A stretch of DNA of 64,000 bases. It comes from MPNP01 sp026709725 (GTDB lineage Bacteria > Pseudomonadota > Alphaproteobacteria > Rhodobacterales > Rhodobacteraceae). The DNA is taken from contig OZ241384.1 in NCBI GenBank assembly GCA_965200805.1, positions 2,480,001 through 2,544,000 of the forward strand. The letters are read 5' to 3'. This document shows, piece after piece, positions 8,269 through 16,800 of this stretch (position 1 is its first letter; each line of letters starts with the position of its first letter). The notes beneath the pieces are model-generated. The model ran no database searches, was not told the origin of the DNA, and was given only the letters and a program-made list of their open reading frames with translations. Made by a program: the position numbers and the translations under genes.

Positions 8269-9636
8269 ATGTCCGTTGTCCTTCTTTTCCTGCTGATCAT
8301 TGGTCTGCTCGTCCTTGGCGTGCCGATTGCAATCGCGCTGGGATTGTCATCAGTTCTCTATCTGCTGATCCTGTCCGAGACAACGCTGGCCGCCGTTGCC
8401 CAGGCCATGTACCAATCCATGGCCGGGCACTACACGCTGCTGGCAATCCCGTTCTTCATCCTCGCCTCGATCTTCATGACAACCGGCGGGGTCTCGCAGC
8501 GCATAATCCGGTTTTCGATCGCCCTGGTCGGACATCTGCCCGGTGGACTGGCGATTGCCGGTGTTGTCGCATGCATGATGTTCTCCGCACTCTCCGGATC
8601 ATCACCGGCGACTGTCGTTGCCATTGGCACAATTGTTATCGCCGGCATGCGCAAGACCGGGTATTCTGTTGATTTTGCATCAGGCGTTATCTGCACTGCC
8701 GGTACGCTTGGGATCCTGATCCCGCCGTCGATTGTCATGGTCGTCTATGCCTCGGCGACCGATGTCTCCGTCGGCAGGATGTTCCTTGGCGGAATTCTCC
8801 CGGGACTGCTTGCGGGCGGAATGCTGATGGTGACAATCTATGCAATTGCCGTGCACAGAAACCTGCCGCGCGGTGAGTGGCAGGGATGGCGTGAAGTTCT
8901 TCTCTCAGCCCGCGATGCTGCCTGGGGGCTCATTCTCATCGTCATTGTTCTGGGAGGAATCTACGGCGGACTCTTTACACCAACCGAAGCGGCCGCAATC
9001 GCCGCCGTCTATGCATGCATCATCGCTCTTTTTGTCTACCGCGACATCGGTCCGCTGGCCGCAACCGATGGGGCAGGGTTCCCCCTCAAGGCTTCTGCCG
9101 TGATCACGGCATGGTTTCACAGGGACACACTTGATGGGCTTGCCCGTGCAGCCCGCTTGTCAGTGACGCTTATGTTTATCGTTGCCAACGCTCTCATTCT
9201 CAAGCACGTTCTGACCGATCAACAGGTTCCGCAGCATATCGCAAACACCATGGTTCAGGCCGGCATGGGTCCGGTCATTTTCCTGATAACGGTCAATATC
9301 ATCCTGCTGGTCGGTGGGCAGTTCATGGAACCATCGGGACTGATTGTCATCGTCGCTCCGCTGGTTTTCCCCATTGCCATCGAGCTCGGTATCGATCCAA
9401 TCCATCTCGGCATCATCATGATCGTCAACATGGAAATCGGAATGATCACACCCCCGGTCGGATTGAACCTCTTCGTGACATCGGGAGTCTCGGGGCTTCC
9501 GGTCATGCAGGTTGTCAAAGCCAGCCTTCCCTTCCTGGCAATCCTCCTCCTTTTTCTCATCATCGTCACATACATTCCCTGGATTTCGACGGCCCTGCCA
9601 ACCGCAATCATGGGTCCTGAAATCGTCCTCCGGTAA
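8269..9636 (+). CDS. dctM: TRAP transporter large permease DctM
   Basis: A 455-residue polytopic inner-membrane protein, the ion-coupled translocation subunit of the TRAP system. It is hydrophobic almost throughout. It contains the family's GSSPATVVAIG and GTLGILIPPSI segments in the first half, TPTEAAAIA in the middle and GMITPPVGLNLF near the C-terminus, all typical of DctM (PF06808). It closely follows dctQ. A roughly 30-residue loop near residue 260-290 (after FVYRDIGPLA) is longer than in many homologues. Together with dctP and dctQ it makes a complete transporter next to the molybdenum hydroxylase, suggesting uptake of a carboxylated substrate or product. Confidence 0.92.
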   Translation: MSVVLLFLLIIGLLVLGVPIAIALGLSSVLYLLILSETTLAAVAQAMYQSMAGHYTLLAIPFFILASIFMTTGGVSQRIIRFSIALVGHLPGGLAIAGVVACMMFSALSGSSPATVVAIGTIVIAGMRKTGYSVDFASGVICTAGTLGILIPPSIVMVVYASATDVSVGRMFLGGILPGLLAGGMLMVTIYAIAVHRNLPRGEWQGWREVLLSARDAAWGLILIVIVLGGIYGGLFTPTEAAAIAAVYACIIALFVYRDIGPLAATDGAGFPLKASAVITAWFHRDTLDGLARAARLSVTLMFIVANALILKHVLTDQQVPQHIANTMVQAGMGPVIFLITVNIILLVGGQFMEPSGLIVIVAPLVFPIAIELGIDPIHLGIIMIVNMEIGMITPPVGLNLFVTSGVSGLPVMQVVKASLPFLAILLLFLIIVTYIPWISTALPTAIMGPEIVLR

Positions 9637-10267
9637 AGGGTTCCAGAATCGGCAACCCCGCCGTCTGTGCGGCACCTCTGCTTCCAACAGGGCAGCAACC
9701 CTCACGGCCCGCTTTCACAACCGGACAGTTCACATATCTCCTCAACTCACCCCTTGCAGACATGCAGTCCGCACAGAATTCGGCACAGCCAGATGCAGGT
9801 CGGCCAAATCCATGATTGCCGATCATGAACCTGCCGAGCGTAGTCAGAAGTCAATCGGTAGCGGGGTGGTCCAAGTGATTCAGTGAGGATCGGTGCAGTG
9901 CCTTTATCACCGGCAGGCGGTCAATGAGCCGCAGATACGGCTCAATGTGACTTGAGCGGGATCATCGGATCCCCATCGGAGGCACTTCATGAATCAGGCA
10001 GAGTTCCGCCGCCGGAACAATTCCCCGACCACTCTGGAATGGGGAGGGATTCCTGCATGTGCGCAGGAAGCCGCCCCTGAAACCAATCAGACGCAGGATG
10101 CCATCACAGCGTCCCGGCAATATGGCAAGTATCATCGGTGAGCCGTTTCTCTGCAATGGATGAGCAGAATAGGGGACGGGTTCCGACATTCTCTGAAATT
10201 GACCATGATTGCCCTGTAATGCAGACCGCTTGCCGCGGATGAACAGCGGAGCTGCCCGGTATCCTGA
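9637..10267 (+). other. Gene-free stretch after the TRAP operon
   Basis: About 630 bp with no recognisable gene. A short frame beginning with ATG at 9988 (about 50 codons) is the only start-to-stop frame of note and resembles nothing I know. The right end merges into the decayed 5' part of the AAA ATPase gene, where the first in-frame homology appears just after a TGA at 10265. Confidence 0.5.
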
Positions 10268-11194
10268 ACCGCAAAGACTATTCCGGCACTGCGTGCGGCA
10301 TTATTGCGTTTGAGCCGCGGTGAAGCATTAAAGGACAACTTGTTGAGGGGAATGCGGGCACTGGCGGGCTTCACCAAGGCTCTCAAGGTCAGGTATCAGG
10401 ACATCGAAATCAGCATTGATGCTGATCCAGAGATTGGACTGGCCGACAGCAGTGACCTTGATATTGATCTTGCGGACCTCCTTGAGGTCTTCGGTATGGC
10501 TGCCAGCGAACGCGCAACAGCCCTTGTGCTCTTCATTGATGAGCTGCAGTACGTTCCAGAGGACCAGTTGGCTTCCCTGATTGCCGCTCTCCGCAGCACC
10601 GGTCAGCAGCAATTGCCGATTACGATGGTGGCGGCAGGATTGCCCCAACTGGTCGGCCGCGCCGGAGATGCCAAGTCCTATGCGGAACGTCTCTTTGAAT
10701 TTGCATCAATTGATCGTCTCGCTGATCTTGATGCCAGACATGCGTTGATCGTGCCAGCCGACAAAGAAGGTGTGGCTTATACTCCCGAGGCGGTCTCGGA
10801 AGTCTTGCGCCAGACAAGCGGTTATGCATACTTCCTTCAGGAGTGGGGCAAGCACAGCTGGAATACCGCGGATAGATCTCCAATTACGCTCAGTGATGTA
10901 CAGCGTGCAACGAATGAGACGCTCGCCGAACTGGATGCGAGTTTCTTTCGTGTTCGTTTTGACCGCCTGACGCCGGGTCAAAAGCGCTACCTGCGCGCCA
11001 TGGCAGAACTCGGCCCGGGATCACACCGATCCGGAGATATCGCCAATATTCTTGAACGAAATGTCACGACGGTCGCCCTCGGGCGCAATGCGCTCCTTGC
11101 CAAGGGAATGATCTACAGTCCCGCGCACGGTGACACGGCTTTCACTGTCCCGCTCTTCGATGGATTCATGAAACGCATAATGCAGTGGCCATGA
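10268..11194 (+). pseudogene. AAA ATPase, N-terminally truncated (Walker A missing)
   Basis: The 3' two thirds of an ATP-binding protein of about 400 residues. It retains a Walker B-like strand (ALVLFIDELQYV), the FLQEWGKHSWN segment and a C-terminal winged-helix-like part ending in VPLFDGFMKR, all of which I associate with a bacterial AAA family often found as an orphan gene. The usual N-terminal nucleotide-binding loop is absent. Homology extends about 12 codons upstream of the first possible start (TTG 10304; frame reading IPALRAALLRLSRG) and then meets an in-frame TGA at 10265. Thus the 5' half was lost by deletion or rearrangement. The remaining 296-codon frame is open but cannot bind ATP normally. 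Confidence 0.75.
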
Positions 11195-11674
11195 GATCGG
11201 GAATGAAGAATCACGTCTGCAAATCCGACCGCGATATCTCCATGACAGGAGCAGAACGACCGGGGGCCTCGAAACGGGCGTTATTCTCCTATGGCTGACA
11301 TATCCCGACAGGCCCAAGTTCCTGGCACGATTTGACCGAATCGGGCCGCCCGAGCCAAACAGAACCGGTTGTTATTGGCCCAGCGAACAGCCTCCGGCGG
11401 TCGCCATGTCGCTGCCATCCGGAAGATATCAACAAGATACCCCTGACTCCGTCCCGATTTCATGCAATACGGTTCCGCATTCTGCAGACAGGCAGGAATG
11501 CAACAGATATCAGAGGAGACAGCAAACGGCTTCACCGTTGCCTGCAACACCGTGAGGCCTCCCCGCTGCGATCTGATCAGTCGATCCCCTGAGATCAGGC
11601 AATGTTTGCACGCAATTACGGATATGGATATTGGATTAGTAGGCGAGTGTTCGGAGACGTGGGAGGTTACAACA
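11195..11674 (+). other. Gene-free stretch upstream of the three-ORF module
   Basis: About 480 bp between the truncated ATPase and the uncharacterised module. I see no recognisable product in any frame. Only the final 20 bp have a clear function: GGGAGG at 11661-11666 is the ribosome-binding site of the next gene. Confidence 0.5.
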
Positions 11675-11923
11675 ATGTCAATACGGAAAAAAGTCACTGA
11701 TCCTGATAGTGGTGAAGAACGCATCGGGACCGTTATTGACATCGTCTCAGCCAATGAGCCGGTAACATCCTTGAAACTGAGCGACGGGACAGAGATCCGG
11801 ATCAAGAATTCGATAATAGAGGTTGTTCTGCTTGATGACAAAGACCAAAGCGGCAAGCCCAACTACACTTTTTCAGGCAATATGAATGTCCAAGTCTACC
11901 CTGCGCAAGAGATATCAGAGTGA
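11675..11923 (+). CDS. Uncharacterised 82-residue protein, first gene of a coupled module
   Basis: A small, mildly acidic soluble protein that I do not recognise. The ATG at 11675 follows GGGAGG by 8 nt. The sequence reads as alternating beta strands: IGTVIDIVS, SLKLSDGTEIRIKN, SIIEVVLLDD, and a C-terminal YTFSGNMNVQVY. This pattern suggests a small beta-barrel or SH3-like fold, which is inference from pattern only. Its stop overlaps the start of the next gene (TGATG at 11921-11925), so the two are translationally coupled. An upstream in-frame extension to 11462 exists but has shadow-like composition and lacks a ribosome-binding site. Confidence 0.6.
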   Translation: MSIRKKVTDPDSGEERIGTVIDIVSANEPVTSLKLSDGTEIRIKNSIIEVVLLDDKDQSGKPNYTFSGNMNVQVYPAQEISE

Positions 11924-12612
11924 TGCATACGACGAAAATTGAGTTCGGTTCGCAGGGTTCCAGTCTTGTGGCCACTGAATGTGCCGCAAGCGTGCAGAAG
12001 CGGATTTGTTCATTCTTGGACTTGCGTCAAGGGTGGCACTATGGCGATGGTGCTGCGATCTCACCGGACACGAAAGACACGGCTCTGAGCGTCAGTGAGA
12101 TATTTGCAGATGGTGGTGCCAAAAATATAGAGGCATTCCCCTGTGTTGGTGGCGAAATATTGGTGTCAGGCTATCATGGCAGTAAGACAGTGGATGTACT
12201 GTGCTGTCCGTGCGGCATTCTTGATATTACTCTTGAAGAGAAAGATGCCTTTGAAGAAGAGAGGACGAATCAGAATCTTGATGACCTGAAGGAATTACTG
12301 AAAGGGCTGATGTGGGAACCAAAGACGTCATTCGCTTGCTTCACCCCGAACATTTCAGTGAAGAGTTGGGACGGTTTAAGAGTACAGCGTTCAAGAAGTC
12401 TTCAGATGGCGGGATTTCCGTCTTCGATAGAGATTGTGCTCTCCGTCAAAGCGGATGCGAGTGTGTCCACATTGGGCATTACTACGAAGGTGTTGCCGGG
12501 TACCCGGCAATTTTGTGGCAGATCAATGTCGCCACACTCCCGAAGGGGCATCGCCTTGCACGCAAGCAATCAACAAGTGGAGATACCTGTCACAGGAACA
12601 TTTGCTCCTTGA
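11923..12612 (+). CDS. Uncharacterised protein, second gene of the module, odd C-terminus
   Basis: I do not recognise this protein. Residues 1 to about 130 look like a genuine soluble protein with strands such as FPCVGGEILVSGYHG, a cysteine cluster (VLCCPCG) and an acidic helix rich in Glu and Asp (EEKDAFEEERTNQ). From about 12312 onward another frame (the next entry) has more natural composition, while this frame becomes Ser/Arg/Gly-rich. So the annotated C-terminal 100 residues may be read-through after loss of the original stop, or the two frames may once have been one gene joined by a frameshift. ATG 11923 overlaps the previous stop; GTG 11920 is an alternative start. Confidence 0.5.
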   Translation: MHTTKIEFGSQGSSLVATECAASVQKRICSFLDLRQGWHYGDGAAISPDTKDTALSVSEIFADGGAKNIEAFPCVGGEILVSGYHGSKTVDVLCCPCGILDITLEEKDAFEEERTNQNLDDLKELLKGLMWEPKTSFACFTPNISVKSWDGLRVQRSRSLQMAGFPSSIEIVLSVKADASVSTLGITTKVLPGTRQFCGRSMSPHSRRGIALHASNQQVEIPVTGTFAP

Positions 12613-12767
12613 CGAGAGGTCAGTCTGATAAAATGATCAAGGGTCTGGATCTGACATCGCTCAAGTATTGTGATGGGAATGCCCTCAAGCCCCTGGGCAG
12701 GTCCACCGATGACTGCGCTGCCAGGCTTCTCACATACCAGCGCGGAGATTTCGGGCCAGACACATAG
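12312..12767 (+). CDS. Uncharacterised protein overlapping the second module gene
   Basis: An open frame of 151 codons starting with GTG at 12312, in a different phase from the preceding gene and overlapping it by 300 bp. Residues 1-95 have protein-like composition (LLHPEHFSEEL, AFKKSSDGGISVFDRDCAL, CVHIGHYYEGVAGYP). His, Cys and Trp residues are spaced as in a small enzyme or metal-binding domain, but I cannot assign a family. AAAGGG at 12301-12306 could serve as a ribosome-binding site. It may be a separate third gene, or the true C-terminal half of the preceding gene reached through a -1 frame change. The last 50 residues are less convincing. Confidence 0.45.
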   Translation: MGTKDVIRLLHPEHFSEELGRFKSTAFKKSSDGGISVFDRDCALRQSGCECVHIGHYYEGVAGYPAILWQINVATLPKGHRLARKQSTSGDTCHRNICSLTRGQSDKMIKGLDLTSLKYCDGNALKPLGRSTDDCAARLLTYQRGDFGPDT

Positions 12768-13868
12768 TTCGGCCTCCCTCACCGGAAACAGTCGCCCATG
12801 GTCAAGGGCAACAAAAAAACCACCACCCGCATCGACGACCTGGTCATGGCCACTGATATTTGAAGAGCTAAACTGTTACAGAGGAAGAGGACAAGGATCC
12901 TCTGGCCATCATGCAAGCCTTGGGTGCCGATCTGTGTCTGACGCTTTATCCGGTTCTGGATCAGATGTAGAGGGATATCGACAATCATCCAGGCGTTGAA
13001 ACCGGCGGCATCATCCCCAATCAGCGATCAAAAAGACCCGGTCAATCCCTGAATCTCCACCCGTCATGGTGTCGATTCATCAAAGACAAAAATAACCCAC
13101 CGGGTGAATGCAATGCGACACAAGACCGCGCTTCCCTTCACCACCCCATTCGAGGACCCGGCCATCACGCCCCATGGCGGCCCACCCCTGCCATTCCGGC
13201 CCCCTCCGGGCATGCCGGCCCGGCTCAGGGTCCGCCGCGACCTGCCCAGGCCCGGGGCCAAGACAGGGCCCGGGGCCAAGGGCCAGACCAAACGCCCCAT
13301 CCGGCGCACCCGCCCCACCCGGGGCCGGCACGACGGCCCGATGATCCGCGCCCCCTCCGGCATGACCTGTGCGGGCTGATGACCATCATCGCCCCTCCCT
13401 GTCATCACGGACAGGGACCGGGCCCCGACACAGGCAGGCCGGCGGCGGGCACCGCTCTGGCCAAACTCGTCCGCCGGCCCGAGCCGGCCCTCCTGGGTCT
13501 CTCAAGGAAATCACTCCGCAGGCGCTGGTCGACGGCGGGGTCACAACCCGGTCCTGCGGTTGCGGGACAACCGGGATGGCGGGCCCGCGGTTCACCCGCG
13601 ATCCTGTGGACCGTACCGGACACGGCCCGCAGGCAGGGCCGGAGCCTGCTGGAGACACTGCGGGCCCGCCGGGCGACCGCACCAGGGCTTGAGACACCCC
13701 GAGTGGTCGCCTCTTGGGCCGGAAATACTCAACTGGAACCTGAACAGTTACGATTTCGTTTGTATCGTGGTCTCTCGATCACTTATGTGTATAAGCCCCC
13801 TACATAAACGGCAAGGCCAGCAGTGCCACACTGATGAGATTTGACGGAAATCAGGATGTTCCTATATC
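12768..13868 (+). other. Gene-free stretch with an extremely GC-rich island
   Basis: About 1.1 kb with no recognisable gene. From about 13150 to 13735 the sequence is almost entirely G and C, with proline, glycine and arginine codons in every frame. Several frames are open on both strands only because A/T-containing stops are absent. A 14-mer GGCCCGGGGCCAAG is directly repeated at 13249-13262 and 13267-13280. The last 130 bp return to ordinary or AT-richer composition before the helicase gene. Confidence 0.6.
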
Positions 13869-16800
13869 ATGGATGGAGACTCTAATTCTGTGGACAGAGA
13901 TCACCCAATCATTTCTTTGGAGACCAATCTCGCGTCTTGCGTGAATTTTGCCTCTGCTCAGAATGATATCCCGGTTATCCGTCGGCTTGCTCTCCTGAAC
14001 AACGGTCAGGACGTTGCGACCGACCTCAAGGTCAGCGTGTCTGCCACCCCTCCAGTCATTCGGACAAAGACTTGGGCAATCGATTCCCTGGTGCCTGATG
14101 AATCTCTCACTCTTCATGATCTTGCCACGCCACTGGACCTGGACGCTCTGGCAGGCCTGAATGAGACTGAGCGCGGAACCCTTTGCTTTCAGGTGCTTCA
14201 GGGGAGTGAACGGGTTGTCAGCGAAACGCACGAGCTGAGTCTGTTGGCAAAAGATCACTGGGGCGGGCTTGCAGAGATGGACCGCCTCATTGCGGCCTAT
14301 GTCTCACCAAATGACGGACACATTGCTCCACTGCTGAAAGAAGCGTCACGCCTTCTTGAAAACGCTGGACACAGTGGTTCACTTGAGGGTTACCAGGCGA
14401 ATGATCCCCGGCGCGTGTGGATGATCGCTGGCGCCATATGGTCTGCCATTACGGGACTGGGTTTATCCTATGCAGTGCCAGCGGCATCTTTCGAGACGCG
14501 TGGACAAAAGATCCGCTCGCCAGGGCGGATCAAGCGCGAGGGGCTTGCCACTTGCCTTGACACATCACTGCTCCTGGCCGCCGCATGGGAACAGACAGGC
14601 CTGCACCCTGTTGTTCTCTTTACAGAAGGGCACGCTTTTTGTGGTGTCTGGCTGGTGCCAAAAGACTTTGGAACAGTGACTGAATCCGATGTGGTTGCCG
14701 TTCGCAAGGCCATTCAGGCCCGTGAGTTTGTTGCCGTTGAGACCACGTTTCTGACTAAAAGGCCCACGATTGGATTTGATGAAGCCGCTGACGCGGGCCG
14801 TGCACGACTCCATGAACGGCGTGAACATGAGTTTGTTCGGGCGGTCGATATAGCGCGTGCTCGTTCTGCCAGGATTCGCCCTCTTGCCAGTCACGCTGTG
14901 GGGCCTCAAAAGATCGGTGACAGTGATGATGTGAGGCCCGCCCGCCTGCCCCCTCCGTTGGATTCCGGGATGTTGCCAATGGAAGAAGGCAAGCCGGTGC
15001 CAGATACACCAAGGGGCCGCATAGATCGTTGGCAAAGCAAACTTCTGGATCTCTCGCTCCGCAACCGTTTGCTGAATTTCAAATTGACCAAACAAACCGT
15101 GCCCTGCCTTGTGCCGGATGTGGGCTCTCTTGAAGATGCCCTTGCCGATGGAAAATCCTTTAAAACCTACGCACTGTATGAAGAAGATCCGATTGGTGAA
15201 CGCCAGGTCGGTGAAGAGGAACGCGCGGCCATTCTTTCCAGTGCCGTTGAAGATGCCTATGAACGTGGGCAGGTCACTGTTCCGCTTGATAAATCCGAGA
15301 CCGACAAACGGCTGTTGACACTCTATCGCAGGGCCAAAAGCGACCTTGCCGAAGGGGGGACAAATACCCTGTTTTTGGCGGCGGGATTTCTTCGTTGGCA
15401 ACGAGAGGGAGAAAGCCGGCCCTATCGTGCGCCGCTGTTGCTGATTCCTATCAAACTGGAGCGTCGCTCCGCCCGCTCAGAGGTCCGCATTGTCCATCAC
15501 GAAGACGAGATCCGTTTCAATGCGACGCTGATCGAATTCCTGAAACGTGATTTTGATCTGCCGCTGCCCGGAATGGACGATGATCTGCCGCGAGATGAGA
15601 GCGGGATCGACCTGCCGCTGATTTTCCAGACCATCCGGAACGCAGTGCGCGATGTGCGTGGCTTTGAGGTGGTGGAAGATCTGGTGCTCTCGACCTTCTC
15701 ATTTGCCAAATATCTGATGTGGAAGGATCTTGTCGATCGAACCGAAGACTTGCGTAACAACCGTCTGGTTGCCCATCTGGTTGATAATCCGGAGCAGACG
15801 TTTGCTTCTTGCGGCAGTGGCGACGCTGTCGAGCCGAAAGACCTGGACCGGCGTATGGCACCTTGCGAACTGTTTACGCCCCTGCCCGCTGACAGTTCAC
15901 AGCTTGCCGCTGTTGTAGCGGCAATGCAGGAGCGTGATTTTGTCCTGATCGGCCCCCCTGGAACAGGCAAGAGCCAAACAATCGCGAATATCATCAGCCA
16001 GTGCCTTGCCCACGGCAAGACCGTCCTCTTCGTGGCGGAAAAGGCGGCAGCCCTGGATGTGGTGCAACGACGCCTCAATACGAATGGCCTGGGGGATGCG
16101 GTCCTGGAACTTCACTCAAGCAAGACCGACCGCAAACGGGTGTTGTCTCAACTGGGAAATGGTTGGGATCGGGCGGCAGGCCAGAGCGAGCAAGACTGGC
16201 TCCGGGTAAACCAGGATATACAAGTCACGCGCGATCAATTGAATGCCTATGTTGAGGCCCTGCATTGCAAGGGCACACAGGGATTCTCAATCTTCGAAGC
16301 CTTGGGTTGGGTCGCTGACAATCCCAAGGGATTCCAACTGTCATTTGCAAACAAAGATGCGCATGATGCCGACAGTTTCCATGACCTGCGCAGCCTGATC
16401 AAAGATCTCGAATTAACTCACGCTGCCACGCGTGACACACCCAAGATGGCATTGGTCATGGCAGAGACATCTTCCTTTGCTTGGGAAGAAGAGTTCTTGG
16501 CGGCGGCCAAGGATCTACGCCAATCACTGGATTTGGTTCTCGCCCAGAGTCTGGTGCTGGCCGATCATCTGGGAATTCGGGCCGATCTGGCTTTTCCACC
16601 TGCTCGCATGAACACACTCGACACACTGGCGAAACGCATTGAGACTGGAGCCTTAGACCTGAGTGGTGTTCCGGGTCTCAGCAAGCCTGAGTTATTGGCG
16701 GCACTGGACAGTTTCAAGGACCTCATGGGTCAAGTCACCATTGCCAAGGGGGAACTGGCCGCATTCTATTCGGAAGGAGATATCCTGGAACGCATACCCC

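Noticed and set aside
9160..9705. 181-codon minus-strand ORF opposite dctM
   Set aside because: Extremely His/Asp/Asn-rich, as expected for the antisense of a hydrophobic membrane gene.
14565..15401. 278-codon minus-strand ORF opposite the helicase gene
   Set aside because: Lies wholly inside a gene with clear domains; no motif of its own.
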